Position numbers and translations under genes: made by a program
Source of the DNA: Candidatus Eisenbacteria bacterium
GTDB taxonomy: Bacteria > Eisenbacteria > RBG-16-71-46 > JASEGR01
NCBI GenBank assembly: GCA_030017955.1
Contig: JASEGR010000016.1
Location: 1 to 43,528, forward strand
Reading direction: 5' to 3'
Length of the DNA: 43,528 nt
Notes under the pieces: model-generated
The model's input: the letters and a program-made list of their open reading frames with translations, nothing else
What the model was told of the DNA's origin: nothing
Database searches by the model: none
Part shown: positions 23,425 to 32,792 of the stretch, piece after piece
Layout: every line of letters begins with the position of its first letter
Position numbering within the stretch: position 1 is the stretch's first letter

Positions 23425-23587
23425 AAAAATAGTGACAGTCACCTATTTTTCCAGCGACCAGGCTGTATGTGTCCCTGCTCTCGTCTCCTATTCCCGGCAA
23501 AAAGGCGCCCAGAACCCGATCTCCGCAGCCTTCCGCGAAAGAAGCGGTCGGGACGGGCACGAAAAATAGGTGACTGTCACTATTTTA
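23425..23587. repeat. inverted-repeat element (REP/MITE-like)
   Basis: Arms of 25-26 bases at 23425-23450 and 23562-23586 are reverse complements, each itself nearly palindromic around GTGAC-A-GTCAC between A/T flanks. The about 110-base centre contains a further GC-rich hairpin. The outer end supplies part of the TAA stop of glcF; the inner end abuts the Shine-Dalgarno of the hydrolase gene. This motif resembles the repeats mobilised by REP-associated (Y1) transposases; no transposase gene is present. Confidence 0.8.
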
Positions 23588-24799
23588 TAGCGCGGATGCG
23601 TAGAGTTCGGCCACGTGTTTCACGGACATTTCGATATCGTTCGCGCGGAGAACCCGCCTGAGCTGCAAGTAACAGCCCGGGCATGATGTGGTCACCATGC
23701 TTGCGGCAGTGTCTCTTATAGAAAGGGCTTTGCGGGATCCGATCTTCCTTGAGAGTTCAGGCCAGGTGAAGGCAAATGTCCCGGCTCCGCCGCAGCATCT
23801 CGTCGATTCCCTCATCTCTACGAGATTCACTCCTGGAATGTTCTTCAGAATCTCCCTCGGTTCATCCTTTATCCCCTGTCCCCGCGCAAGATGGCAGGGA
23901 TCGTGATAGGTTACCGCGAGCAAGAAGCTCCTTCTCGGCTTCTGAAGCTTCAGCTCTTTGACAAGAAATTCCGAGAAGTCATAGACTTTGTTCGAGAACT
24001 CCCGGGCATCAACACCGAGAACCTCATGCCATTCCTTCTTCAGCGTGAGCCCGCAGCTTCCGCATCCGGTTATGACTGCGTCTACTTTGGCCTTCTCGAA
24101 GACTTCGAGATTCCTTTCTGCCAGCTTGCGCCCAGTCCCGAATTCGCCTGAATTGAATACAGGCGTTCCGCAGCAGACCTGTTCCCTGGGGACGATGACT
24201 TCACAGCCGTGCCTTTCAAGAACCCAGACTATTGCCTCCCCGGCTTCTGTATGAAGGAAATTCGTGCCGCATCCCACAAAAAAGCCGACTCTCATGACCG
24301 GGTTCCTCACTCTCCTTCCGGGTCTATGACTGTCGATAAAGCTTCTTCCCTGGAGCTTGGGGAATCCACCTTCTCCATCAAGGCCGAGCATCGAGAACAG
24401 TCCCGGAAACCTTTGGAAGACAGAACCAGCTTTGACTGCGAGGTCAAGCTTTGTTCTTGACGGGACGATATCGTTCAGGACAAGCCGTTTGATAAGGCCG
24501 ATCTTGCCTCTCGATGCAAGCTCGGCACGGAGCGAAAGAACAAGGTCGTCAACGTTACAACCGCTCGGGCACGCTTCGACACACGCCTTGCAATTCAGGC
24601 ACGTGAAGATTCTATCTGACAGAATATGTGAAAGCGTGAGTCTCCCGTCCTGCAGCGCCTCCACGAGGGCTACTCTCCCCCTTGCCCCTTCCGATTCAAC
24701 AAACGTTTCGAGATACGGAGGACAGACGGACTTGCACAGGCCGCACTTTATGCACCTGACTATGTCTTCTGAATGGGCTGATATGTGGGGATATTGCAT
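23585..24799 (-). CDS. glcF: glycolate oxidase iron-sulfur subunit
   Basis: 404 residues. Two N-terminal 4Fe-4S motifs (CIKCGLCKSVCPP near 16 and CLNCKACVEACPSGC near 67) and two CCG domains (GCGTNFL...CCGTPVF, YHDPCHLARG...CCGGAGTF) as in GlcF. It passes electrons from the flavoprotein subunit. Its ATG overlaps the stop of glcD by one base (TAATG), showing coupling. No glcE is present, so it may act as a two-part glycolate or D-lactate dehydrogenase. Confidence 0.93.
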   Translation of the reverse strand: MQYPHISAHSEDIVRCIKCGLCKSVCPPYLETFVESEGARGRVALVEALQDGRLTLSHILSDRIFTCLNCKACVEACPSGCNVDDLVLSLRAELASRGKIGLIKRLVLNDIVPSRTKLDLAVKAGSVFQRFPGLFSMLGLDGEGGFPKLQGRSFIDSHRPGRRVRNPVMRVGFFVGCGTNFLHTEAGEAIVWVLERHGCEVIVPREQVCCGTPVFNSGEFGTGRKLAERNLEVFEKAKVDAVITGCGSCGLTLKKEWHEVLGVDAREFSNKVYDFSEFLVKELKLQKPRRSFLLAVTYHDPCHLARGQGIKDEPREILKNIPGVNLVEMRESTRCCGGAGTFAFTWPELSRKIGSRKALSIRDTAASMVTTSCPGCYLQLRRVLRANDIEMSVKHVAELYASAL

Positions 24800-26175
24800 T
24801 ACTCAAACATCTTCCCGGGATTCATTATCCCTTTCGGATCGAAAGAATCCTTGAGTCTTTTCATTATCTTGATTCCTGCCTCACCGATTTCCTTCTTGAG
24901 GAACCTTGCCTTCTCGAATCCTATACCGTGTTCCCCGGAGAGAGTTCCACCCAGGTCAAGTGCGCGTTCAAAGATCTCTCCCGCAGCGCTCCCGGCTCTC
25001 CTCATTTCGTCTTCGTCCCTCTTGTCGCACAAGATTGTCGGATGAAGATTTCCATCTCCCGCGTGGCCGTAGGTTGCGATCACCAACTGATGCCTTCTTC
25101 CGATTTCTGCCACGGCCCTGACCATTTCAACAAGCTTTGTCCGTGGAACTACTATGTCCTCAAGAATCGTCGTAGGCTTCTTCCTGGCGAGAGCTGCAAA
25201 TGCTCCACGCCTGGCCGCCCACAGTTTTTCACGTCTCTCCTTGTCTTTCTCCATCTGAACAGAAATTGCCCCGTTCTTTATGCTCAGTTCGCGCACTTTC
25301 TGCGCTTCCTTCATGGCAACTTCACTGAACCCATCGGTTTCTGAAAGCACAACCGCCGAAGTTCCCTCCGGGGAGTTCAGTCCCGAGCTCTCCTTGACTG
25401 CTGAGAGTGTGACACTATCCATGATTTCGAGAGCTGAAGGCGCAAGTCCGGCCGAGACTGCCTCACTTACAAGCGAGGCGGCATCTTCCAGACGTTTGAA
25501 CGAAGCGAGGACAGTTATCCGCTCTTCGGGAACGGGTATAAGCCTGAGAATCGCAGAGGTTATGACGCCGAGTGTTCCCTCGGAGCCGGTAAAGAGTCTG
25601 GCGAGATCATAGCCCGTCACGCATTTGACAGTTCTTGCACCTGTCTTCACCAGCTCCCCGGTTGGAAGGACGACCTCAAGGCCCAGGATATAGTCTTTCG
25701 TCATTCCGTACTTGAAACCTCTCGGCCCTCCAGCCGAGTTTCCGATGTTTCCCCCAATCGAAGAGATCTCGAGACTCGCGGGGTCGGGAGGATAGAAAAG
25801 CCCCTCCTCCTCAAGTTTTCTCTGCAGCTCGCCGGTTACAACTCCAGGTTCAACGACTGCGAGAAGGTCTGCGGGAGCAATCTCCCTTATCGAATTCATC
25901 TTTGTGAGACAGAGGACGATTCCGCCTCTTAGCGGAACTGAGCCTCCGGTGAGTCCTGTTCCTGAACCCCTGGGAGTAACAGGGATTGCGTTTTCATTCG
26001 CAAGTACAAGGACTTTCGAAACATCCTCGGCTGTCCTCGGGGTGACCACCGCATCGGGCAGGCTTCTTATGAGCGTGGCGTCGTAGGAATGACAGACCAG
26101 CTCTTCATCCGACGTCAGCACGTTTTCCTGACCCAACTCTTTTCTCAGCTTTTTCAGCAAGGCGTCAGAAAGCAT
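24799..26175 (-). CDS. glcD: glycolate/D-lactate oxidase FAD subunit
   Basis: 458 residues. FAD-binding 4 domain: VTPRGSGTGLTGGSVPLRGG and DPASLEISSIGGNIGNSAGG (40-150). C-terminal FAD-linked oxidase domain with ATYGHAGDGNLHP and GTLSGEHGIGFEKARFL. The protein oxidises glycolate or D-lactate with FAD. Start ATG 26175 follows GGAGAAATTGG. Paired with glcF downstream. Confidence 0.93.
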   Translation of the reverse strand: MLSDALLKKLRKELGQENVLTSDEELVCHSYDATLIRSLPDAVVTPRTAEDVSKVLVLANENAIPVTPRGSGTGLTGGSVPLRGGIVLCLTKMNSIREIAPADLLAVVEPGVVTGELQRKLEEEGLFYPPDPASLEISSIGGNIGNSAGGPRGFKYGMTKDYILGLEVVLPTGELVKTGARTVKCVTGYDLARLFTGSEGTLGVITSAILRLIPVPEERITVLASFKRLEDAASLVSEAVSAGLAPSALEIMDSVTLSAVKESSGLNSPEGTSAVVLSETDGFSEVAMKEAQKVRELSIKNGAISVQMEKDKERREKLWAARRGAFAALARKKPTTILEDIVVPRTKLVEMVRAVAEIGRRHQLVIATYGHAGDGNLHPTILCDKRDEDEMRRAGSAAGEIFERALDLGGTLSGEHGIGFEKARFLKKEIGEAGIKIMKRLKDSFDPKGIMNPGKMFE

Positions 26176-26214
26176 TGGCCAATTTCTCCGTGGACGATGT
26201 TCTCAGCCGGGATT

Positions 26215-27441
26215 TCATTGGGAATTCGGAATTGATGCAGGAGATTGGAAGACATCTCTCCTGAGGCTCTGAAGATACTCTTTCCTTTCCCCGACGGAAT
26301 CGTATGAGAACAGCGAAACTCCCAGGACTCCCAGTCTCCTGGCTATCCTGATCTTCTCAACTGCGCTCCTTGAATGCTGATTATACACTGCGATGCCCGC
26401 CATGACACGGTCTTTCCCGGCTGATTGAACGGCTTTCCTGAGCTGCCGCTCGATAACCTCGCTCGAACGTGAGTAGCACATAGGGACTGCAAAATCCAGA
26501 TATCCATTGCGCACCCATGAAACCCAGTCCTGGCCGTGAAGATCCCGCGACGCATCGCTGTCCGGCATCACGGCCGCCGAGAAAACGATGCCGGGCCTCT
26601 CTCTCCTTATTACTTCACCAATTCCCTTCACAGTTTCCGTAACACACTCGATCTGCCAGTTCTTCCACTTGCCGGCCAGGTCCGCTAAACCCGGCGCTCC
26701 AAAGTAGTCCAGGACGGCCCCGGGTCCGGTCTCAAGAGAAAGCGGATCGACGTAATAGACTCTCATGAACTCGCGCCTCGAAATCTCGTCAAAACCGGAC
26801 TTCAAGGTTGGAAACCTGACATAGTCAAGGTGAATGCCGTCAACGGCATACTTCTCCACGATTTCAGAGACAACCGCCCTGATATACTCCCTGACATCCG
26901 GATTCCCGGGTGAAAGAAAGAGCCCTTCAATACTTCTGCGCCCAAGCTCTTCCCTCGAAATTGAAACAAAACTCCTTCCATCAGGGAAGGCGCCAAACCA
27001 TTCCGGATGAAGATTTACCGCATGATCCGGTGAGACCGGCTTTGTCGGCTTGGACCAGGTGAGAAACACATTCACCCATGCGTGGACCTCAAGCCCCGCA
27101 CTGTGTGCCCGGGTGATAACCAGGGAGAGAGGGTCAAAGCCGGAACGATTCATGTCCTCGGGTGGAGGGACAATCGAAGAGGAATAATACGCATCTCCCC
27201 TCCCCCGCACCTGAACAAAGAGCATGTTGAAATTCGCCTTCTTTGCTTCTCTCACCATCTGTTCTATCTTCTCAGGCGAGGTGAGAGTCGTCCTCACAAC
27301 CCAGAGCGCCCTTCGTTCATGGACAGACCCCGGAGTAGTTCTCGCGCGCGGGGTAGAGAGCGAAACAGAAGGGTGAAATAGGAACAGCAACAGAAGAAGC
27401 AGAAAAGAAAAGAACCCGCATGAACGGGTCCCTGGTCTCAT
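26215..27441 (-). CDS. GHL10-type (DUF187) exported glycoside hydrolase
   Basis: 408 residues from ATG 27441 (AAGGATAGG upstream). A signal peptide with a Leu/Phe-rich core (about 10-27) is followed by a glycosyl-hydrolase-like TIM barrel: ERRALWVVRTTLTSPEKIEQ, FNMLFVQVRGRGDAYYSS, GLEVHAWVNVFLTW and YAVDGIHLDYVRFP, then FAVPMCYSRS. The DYVRFP and barrel pattern are those of the GHL10 family, thought to act on cell-wall or surface polysaccharide. It lies 54 bases past rplQ, possibly read through from the ribosomal operon. Confidence 0.88.
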   Translation of the reverse strand: MRPGTRSCGFFSFLLLLLLFLFHPSVSLSTPRARTTPGSVHERRALWVVRTTLTSPEKIEQMVREAKKANFNMLFVQVRGRGDAYYSSSIVPPPEDMNRSGFDPLSLVITRAHSAGLEVHAWVNVFLTWSKPTKPVSPDHAVNLHPEWFGAFPDGRSFVSISREELGRRSIEGLFLSPGNPDVREYIRAVVSEIVEKYAVDGIHLDYVRFPTLKSGFDEISRREFMRVYYVDPLSLETGPGAVLDYFGAPGLADLAGKWKNWQIECVTETVKGIGEVIRRERPGIVFSAAVMPDSDASRDLHGQDWVSWVRNGYLDFAVPMCYSRSSEVIERQLRKAVQSAGKDRVMAGIAVYNQHSRSAVEKIRIARRLGVLGVSLFSYDSVGERKEYLQSLRRDVFQSPASIPNSQ

Positions 27442-27501
27442 TATCAACCTATCCTTTTCTCGTGCTCTGAAACTCTGCCTCCTTCGAAATGGCGGCGGTT
27501 T

Positions 27502-27948
27502 CTACGGCCTTAAGGACTTTCTCTTTTTCTCCTTCTCTTCCTTCTGAGCCTTCAATTCGGCTATCTTGGCCTTCTCTGCTTCTCTTTGCTCTTTTGTCTT
27601 GAGCAATTCGAGGATGCCAAGCTCTCCGGCGTCTCCGAGTCTCCGTCCGAGCCGTATAATTCTTGTGTAACCGCCATTTCTTTCGGCGTACCACGGTGCA
27701 ATCGTGTCAAAGAGCTTCCTGATAACAGCCTCTTCTTGAACAAACCTTGCAACCTGTCTCCGCGATGACAGGTCTCCCTTTTTTGCAAAAGTGATCATTC
27801 TCTCGGCAACCCTTTTCGCCTCTTTTGCCTTTGCAACCGTTGTTGTCACCCTTTCAATCTTAAAGAGGGACGTGACAAGGTTTCTAAGCATGGCCTTCCT
27901 GTGGCTTGCCGTTCTGCTCAGCTGTTTCCAGTCTTTCCTATGCCTCAT
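27502..27948 (-). CDS. rplQ: ribosomal protein L17
   Basis: 148 residues: [20 protein letters not shown] and [20 protein letters not shown] are diagnostic. A Lys/Glu-rich tail of about 30 residues ([20 protein letters not shown]) extends it beyond the usual about 120. Last gene of the alpha operon, in the usual place after rpoA. Confidence 0.97.
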   Translation of the reverse strand: MRHRKDWKQLSRTASHRKAMLRNLVTSLFKIERVTTTVAKAKEAKRVAERMITFAKKGDLSSRRQVARFVQEEAVIRKLFDTIAPWYAERNGGYTRIIRLGRRLGDAGELGILELLKTKEQREAEKAKIAELKAQKEEKEKKRKSLRP

Positions 27949-27978
27949 TGACTATTTCCTCTCCTGTTGTGGCCATCC

Positions 27979-28025
27979 CCCCTCACCTCCATCCTCTCCC
28001 CCAGGGGAGAGGGTAGGGTGAGGGG
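27979..28025. repeat. CCCTCACC-type palindromic intergenic repeat
   Basis: CCCCTCACC...CCTCTCCC and GGGAGAGG...GGTGAGGGG pair in an imperfect inverted repeat of about 47 bases, between rpoA and rplQ. The form recalls widespread REP-type repeats. It may form an mRNA hairpin inside the operon. Confidence 0.6.
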
Positions 28026-28032
28026 ATCACCC

Positions 28033-29094
28033 TTACTGGCTTGCCTCCTCACTTTCCAAAACCTTCTCCTCTTTTGGAGTCGTATCCTCAGGCTTTGAAG
28101 AAACTCTGTACTTCGAGACATCCATGCCGAAGTGCAAGTTGTCCCTGGCAAGTATTTCGGAGATTTCCTTCAGTGACTTTTTCCCGAAGTTTCTATACTT
28201 GAGCATATCCTGCTCGGTCTTACGAACAAGGTCTGCGATTGTCACTATCCCGGCATTCCTCAAGCAGTTTGCCGCACGAACGGAAAGCTCAAGTTCCTCG
28301 ACACTCCTTTCGAGGAGCTTGCGCATCATTCTCGTCTCCTCATCCTCCTCAACCTCGGCCTCCTCCTCAACTTCTTCTTCAAAGTGTATGAAGAGAGAGA
28401 AGTGGTCCCTCAGTATTCTTGCAGCATGAGCAAGGGCATCGCCCGGAAGCACGCTTCCATCAGTCCATATCTCGACAATCAGCCGGTCGTAATCGATTCT
28501 CTGCCCGACTCTTGCACTCTCAACGAAGTAGCTCACCCGTTCAATCGGAGAGAACAGTGCGTCAATAGGGATAGTACCTATGTTCCTTGATTTCTCTGAT
28601 TTCTCTGACTTCTCTGGTTCCTCCTGCATTTCGACCGGCACATATCCCCGCCCAGTCGAGATCTCCAGTTCGGCCTTGAATTCACCATTCTTGTTGATTG
28701 TAGCGATATGAAGGTCTGGCGTCAGGACTTCTATGTCAGGATCCGCTTCGAGATCGCCCGCGACCAGCCGTTTTTTCCCTTTTGCATTGAAATAGGCCTT
28801 CTTCACGCCGTCGGTGTGCATCTTCAGGCGCATCTTCTTTATGTTCAGGATTATTTCGGCCACATCCTCGACTACGCCGGGGATCGTGGCGAACTCATGA
28901 AGGGCTCCGTCAATCTTCACGGTCACCACAGCTGCTCCTTGCAGAGATGACAGAAGGACTCTGCGCAAGGAATTTCCAAGCGTAGTCCCGAATCCTCTCT
29001 CAAGAGGCTCGACCACAAACCTTCCGTACCGGTCAGTCATGGTCTTCTCGTCTATCTCAATTCTCTTGGGCATCTGAAATCCTTTCAGCTTCAT
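28033..29094 (-). CDS. rpoA: RNA polymerase alpha subunit
   Basis: 353 residues from ATG 29094 (AAGGGGG upstream; a GTG at 29112 is less likely). The alpha-NTD has FGTTLGNSLRRVLLSSLQGAAV and the dimer region; the alpha-CTD (about 265-330) has LSVRAANCLRNAGI, LVRKTEQDMLKYRNFGKKSL. Two oddities: an EKS-EKS-EKS insert in the NTD from a 9-base tandem repeat (28589-28615), and a strongly acidic linker (EEEVEEEAEVEEDEE) between the domains. Confidence 0.97.
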   Translation of the reverse strand: MKLKGFQMPKRIEIDEKTMTDRYGRFVVEPLERGFGTTLGNSLRRVLLSSLQGAAVVTVKIDGALHEFATIPGVVEDVAEIILNIKKMRLKMHTDGVKKAYFNAKGKKRLVAGDLEADPDIEVLTPDLHIATINKNGEFKAELEISTGRGYVPVEMQEEPEKSEKSEKSRNIGTIPIDALFSPIERVSYFVESARVGQRIDYDRLIVEIWTDGSVLPGDALAHAARILRDHFSLFIHFEEEVEEEAEVEEDEETRMMRKLLERSVEELELSVRAANCLRNAGIVTIADLVRKTEQDMLKYRNFGKKSLKEISEILARDNLHFGMDVSKYRVSSKPEDTTPKEEKVLESEEASQ

Positions 29095-29160
29095 GTAGCC
29101 ATCCCCCTTCACAGTAGGTGACAGAGCCTTGAATCACTTCCAACAACGGCAGGCCAACTC

Positions 29161-29188
29161 TGAATAGCCAGGCGCCACCTCCTGTCAA
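29161..29188 (-). promoter_or_regulatory. candidate internal promoter before rpoA
   Basis: Minus-strand TTGACA (29183-29188), 16-base spacer, TATTCA (29161-29166), in the 126-base gap between rpsD and rpoA, giving a leader of about 60 bases. It could give extra rpoA-rplQ transcript. Confidence 0.4.
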
Positions 29189-29220
29189 AAGTCAACCTTT
29201 CTGAGAGTAGTAGATCAAAA

Positions 29221-29853
29221 TTATTTTGAATAAAGCTCCACGATGAACTGCTCTTGAACCGCGACCGGGATGTCAGTGCGCGACGGTATCTGGACAAGCC
29301 TTCCTTTCATGTCTTCTCTGCTGACCTCGAGCCACTGGGGCAGGCCGCGGGCGCTTTGGCTTTCGAGCGCGGAGGTAATGAGCTTCAGGGTCTTGCTCTT
29401 CTCCCGCACAGCGACCTCGTCGCCGGCTCTGATCGCACGGCTTGGAACGTTGACGACCCTGTTGTTCACCTTAAGATGTCTGTGCCTCACGAGCTGCCTT
29501 GCAGCGTTTCTCGACGGGGCAAGCCCCATTCTGTAAACAACGTTGTCCAGGCGGGTCTCAAGAAGCTGAAGGAGTATTTCGCCGGTTTTCCCCTTCATTC
29601 CTTCCGCCTTGAGGAAGTAATTTCTGAACTGCCGTTCCATGATGCCGTAGATGCGTCTTGCTTTCTGCTTTTCTCTCAGCTGAAGCCCGTATCCAGTCTC
29701 TCTTCTTCTTCTGCCGCCCTTTCCATGCTCGCCCGGGACAAAATTCCTTTTGTCGATGGCGCAGTGATCAGTGAAACACCGGTCACCCTTGAGGAAGAGC
29801 TTCTCGCTTTCCCTTCTGCAGAGTCTGCATTTTCCTTCCCTGTACCTTGCCAT
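29221..29853 (-). CDS. rpsD: ribosomal protein S4
   Basis: 210 residues: zinc-type N-terminus (CRLC at 9-12, then C26 and C31), EKQKARRIYGIMERQFRNYF, and S4 RNA-binding domain RLDNVVYRMGLAPSRNAARQ. A primary assembly protein of the 30S. It lies upstream of rpoA, as usual. Confidence 0.97.
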   Translation of the reverse strand: MARYREGKCRLCRRESEKLFLKGDRCFTDHCAIDKRNFVPGEHGKGGRRRRETGYGLQLREKQKARRIYGIMERQFRNYFLKAEGMKGKTGEILLQLLETRLDNVVYRMGLAPSRNAARQLVRHRHLKVNNRVVNVPSRAIRAGDEVAVREKSKTLKLITSALESQSARGLPQWLEVSREDMKGRLVQIPSRTDIPVAVQEQFIVELYSK

Positions 29854-29930
29854 TTATTGCCTCGTATCTCCTTCCCCTAACCCGCAGCCGGCGCCGCATG
29901 AATACGGCCGCTGCAAGGATTCCCTGAAGA

Positions 29931-30320
29931 TTAGACCCTCCTTCTCTTCGGTGGTCTGCATCCGTTATGAGGAATTGGTGTCACGTCTCTTATTGCCGAT
30001 ATTTCCAGGCCTGCTGCCTGGAGGGATCTGATTGCCGCCTCCCTGCCGGAGCCGGGTCCTTTGACCCATACCTCTATCTTCTTCACTCCCTGACTCAAAG
30101 CCTCCTTTGCAGACGCCTCGGCAGCAATCTGCGCGGCAAATGGAGTGCTCTTCCTCGAGCCCTTGAACCCTACCTTCCCGGAGCTTGACCATGTAATCAC
30201 ATTTCCGGACGGATCGGTGATAGTCACAATGGTGTTATTGAAACTCGCCTGGATGTGGGCGACCCCGACATTCCCTACTTTCCGTTCCTTCTTCTTCGGC
30301 TTTTTTCCTTCTGGTGGCAA
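29931..30320 (-). CDS. rpsK: ribosomal protein S11
   Basis: 129 residues from a TTG at 30320 behind GGAGGAAAATT. Signature [20 protein letters not shown] and the basic end [18 protein letters not shown]. Part of the alpha operon. Confidence 0.97.
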   Translation of the reverse strand: MPPEGKKPKKKERKVGNVGVAHIQASFNNTIVTITDPSGNVITWSSSGKVGFKGSRKSTPFAAQIAAEASAKEALSQGVKKIEVWVKGPGSGREAAIRSLQAAGLEISAIRDVTPIPHNGCRPPKRRRV

Positions 30321-30346
30321 ATTTTCCTCCTTGCTGGCCTTAGTTC

Positions 30347-30760
30347 CTATGCGCTTGCTGTCTCAGCTTTCTTTGTTGCCGGCGAAGCAGCCTTTTGCCT
30401 CCTCACTCCCGCAGTCTTCTTCGGACCCTTCCTTGTTCTTGCGTTTGTCTTGGTTCTCTGTCCCCTGACGGGAAGGCCCTTTCTATGTCTCAATCCACGG
30501 TAGGCGCCGACATCCATGAGGCGCTTGATATGCAGAGAGACCTCTCCGCGAAGGGCTCCTTCGACCTTGCAGTTGCGCTCAATCTCACTCCTGAGTTTTG
30601 CAGTATCCTCTTCAGAGAGACTCTTCACTCTCATGTTAGGATTGACTCCGGTAATCTTGAGAATCTTTCTTGCCGTTGAATCACCAATTCCAAAGATGTA
30701 AGTGAGAGCCACCTCGACTCTCTTCTCAGCAGGGAGATCAACACCAGCTATTCTTGCCAA
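30347..30760 (-). CDS. rpsM: ribosomal protein S13
   Basis: 137 residues from a TTG at 30760 behind [32 protein letters not shown] at the start and [20 protein letters not shown] near the end, then a Lys/Ala-rich tail longer than usual. Confidence 0.97.
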   Translation of the reverse strand: MARIAGVDLPAEKRVEVALTYIFGIGDSTARKILKITGVNPNMRVKSLSEEDTAKLRSEIERNCKVEGALRGEVSLHIKRLMDVGAYRGLRHRKGLPVRGQRTKTNARTRKGPKKTAGVRRQKAASPATKKAETASA

Positions 30761-30787
30761 GTTCTACCTCCTGACGAAACCCCAGAC

Positions 30788-30904
30788 TTAGGACTTCTGT
30801 CTCTGCCTGTGTCTCGGATTCTTGCAGATGACGCGAAGAATCCCTTCCCTTCTCACAATCTTGCATTGTTCGCAAATCTTCTTTACTGATGCCCTGACTT
30901 TCAT
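30788..30904 (-). CDS. rpmJ: ribosomal protein L36
   Basis: 38 residues, too short for most ORF cut-offs: [20 protein letters not shown] and [14 protein letters not shown]. The Cys-Cys-Cys-His zinc pattern (C+ form) is complete. Shine-Dalgarno GAGGG precedes the ATG. It sits between infA and rpsM as expected. Confidence 0.95.
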   Translation of the reverse strand: MKVRASVKKICEQCKIVRREGILRVICKNPRHRQRQKS

Positions 30905-30972
30905 TCAGCTAACCCTCAGCGTTGTCCGGCTTTATTCCGGGACCAGAATCTTCGGTGAAAATACTCTCAACT

Positions 30973-31191
30973 CTATTTGTAGCGATAAATAATCCGGCCC
31001 CTCGTCAAGTCGTAGGGTGAAAGCTCAACTGTTACCTTGTCCCCGGGCAGTATCTTTATGAAGTTCATCCGCATCTTTCCTGAAATGTGAGCAAGTACCC
31101 TGTGACCGTTCTCGAGTTCCACTCTGAATGTTGCGTTGGGAAGAGGTTCGATTACAGTACCATCAACCTGTACGCCTTCTTCCTTAGGCAC
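30973..31191 (-). CDS. infA: translation initiation factor IF-1
   Basis: 72 residues from a GTG at 31191. OB-fold S1-like: [20 protein letters not shown] and [20 protein letters not shown]. Standard neighbour of map and rpmJ. Confidence 0.97.
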   Translation of the reverse strand: MPKEEGVQVDGTVIEPLPNATFRVELENGHRVLAHISGKMRMNFIKILPGDKVTVELSPYDLTRGRIIYRYK

Positions 31192-31259
31192 GGATTTCCA
31201 CCTGCCTCAAGTGACGATGCCATTCAGGGCAATCTGTGCCCCGGGCTCCGCTCTGAACT

Positions 31260-32009
31260 CTATCCAACACAAGAAAGAACCTCCGGCCCATCGCTCAAAA
31301 CCGCCACCGTGTGTTCGAAGTGTGCAGACAGGGACCTATCCCTTGTCACAACTGTCCATCCATCGTCAAGAATCTCCACTTCGAAATTGCCGGCGTTAAC
31401 CATCGGCTCAATTGCAAAGACCATTCCTTCCTTAATCAGTGCCCCGCTTCCTTCCCTTCCATAGTTTGGAATCTGGGGCTCCTCATGCATTTCCTTTCCT
31501 ATGCCATGGCCTGATAGGGCCCTCACGACGGAAAACCCGTTGGATTCGACCGATGACTGTATCGCATGCGAAATCGCTCCCACCCGGTTCCCCGGCCTTG
31601 CCTTCTCTATCCCCTTCACGAGAGCCTCTTCGGCAGAAGCAAGAAGTCTCTTGCCGATATCATGGACATCGCCTACTGCAAAGCTCCTGGCAGAATCTCC
31701 GTAATAGCCGTTCTTGAGGACCCCTATGTCAACACTCACGATGTCTCCTCCATTGATCATTCGTTCTCCAGGGATCCCGTGAACCACTTCGTGATTCACT
31801 GACACGCACATGTTTGCCGGAAACCCTCTGTACCCTTTGAAAGCGGGCACTGCACCATTTTTTCTTATGTATGCGTCAACTTCCCTGTCGAGCTCCACCG
31901 TCGAAATGCCGGGTCTGAGAAGATGTCCGACGAGCTCGAGGCATCCGGCTACAAGCGCGGAGCTCCCGGCAATCAACTTGATTTCTTCCTTGCTCTTGAT
32001 CGGAATCAA
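31260..32009 (-). CDS. map: methionine aminopeptidase type I
   Basis: 249 residues from a TTG at 32009 (AGGAG upstream). Metal ligands visible: Asp in VSVDIGVLKNGYYGDSA, His in LSGHGIGKEMHEEP, Glu in MVFAIEPMVN. Removes the initiator methionine. Lies between adk and infA as in many bacteria. Confidence 0.96.
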   Translation of the reverse strand: MIPIKSKEEIKLIAGSSALVAGCLELVGHLLRPGISTVELDREVDAYIRKNGAVPAFKGYRGFPANMCVSVNHEVVHGIPGERMINGGDIVSVDIGVLKNGYYGDSARSFAVGDVHDIGKRLLASAEEALVKGIEKARPGNRVGAISHAIQSSVESNGFSVVRALSGHGIGKEMHEEPQIPNYGREGSGALIKEGMVFAIEPMVNAGNFEVEILDDGWTVVTRDRSLSAHFEHTVAVLSDGPEVLSCVG

Positions 32010-32090
32010 CTCGTGCGCTCCTCATTCCACCCTCTCTCGATGTAGGAGGAAAACAACTCCTTGTGCCTGTCTCCGGATAGAAGAGAGCCA

Positions 32091-32744
32091 TCAGCCTGCA
32101 CTGCTGTTCAGACTTTTCACAACCCTGCCAAAGACACTGCTTACTTCTCCGTCCCCGCTAATCGAATGGAGAAGCGAACGTTCCCTGTAAAATGCAAGAA
32201 GCGGCTCCGTGCTTGAATGATAAACTGCAATTCTCGTTCTGACAGTTTCCTCAGCATCATCAGCTCTTTTCTCGAGCTTCCCCCCGCATGCATCGCACCG
32301 GCCCGGAACCCTGGTCGGATTCGTCGCCAGGTTATAATTCGCGGCGCACTTGGAGCATACGACTCTTGACACAAGCCTCTTCACAATCACTGCTTCGGGA
32401 ACATCCACATTCACAACTGCATCAAGCCGTGTGCCCATCTCGCCGAGGAGTTTCTCGAATTCCAGGGCTTGGGGTTCGGTCCGCGGAAATCCATCGAGGA
32501 TGAAACCTCCCTTTGCATCATTCCGGGAGATTCTCTCCCTTACGATCCCCAGCATCACGTCGTCAGGAACAAGCTTGCCCTTGTCGAGAAATTTCTCTGC
32601 TTCCGACCCAAGCTCAAGCTTCAGCTTGATCGCCTCTCTGAGAATTTCTCCCGTCGAAATGAGAGGAATCTTGTATCTCTGAGAGAGGAGCCTTCCCTGG
32701 GTGCCCTTACCTGAACCCGGCGGTCCAAGGAGAACCACTCTCAA
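32091..32744 (-). CDS. adk: adenylate kinase
   Basis: 217 residues from a TTG at 32744 (GGAGGAAAAGC upstream). P-loop LGPPGSGKGTQG at 6-17; FILDGFPRTEPQA; the LID has four Cys (CSKC...CDAC), a zinc-binding long form. Balances adenine nucleotides. Confidence 0.96.
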   Translation of the reverse strand: MRVVLLGPPGSGKGTQGRLLSQRYKIPLISTGEILREAIKLKLELGSEAEKFLDKGKLVPDDVMLGIVRERISRNDAKGGFILDGFPRTEPQALEFEKLLGEMGTRLDAVVNVDVPEAVIVKRLVSRVVCSKCAANYNLATNPTRVPGRCDACGGKLEKRADDAEETVRTRIAVYHSSTEPLLAFYRERSLLHSISGDGEVSSVFGRVVKSLNSSAG

Positions 32745-32792
32745 GCTTTTCCTCCGTCAATTCATTCACGCCGTCGCCTGGGGCGCCCGACC

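Noticed and set aside
23408-23560. N-terminal extension of the isochorismatase-like protein
   Set aside because: It would be translated through the inverted repeat; a TTG with an ideal Shine-Dalgarno at 23407 explains the start better.
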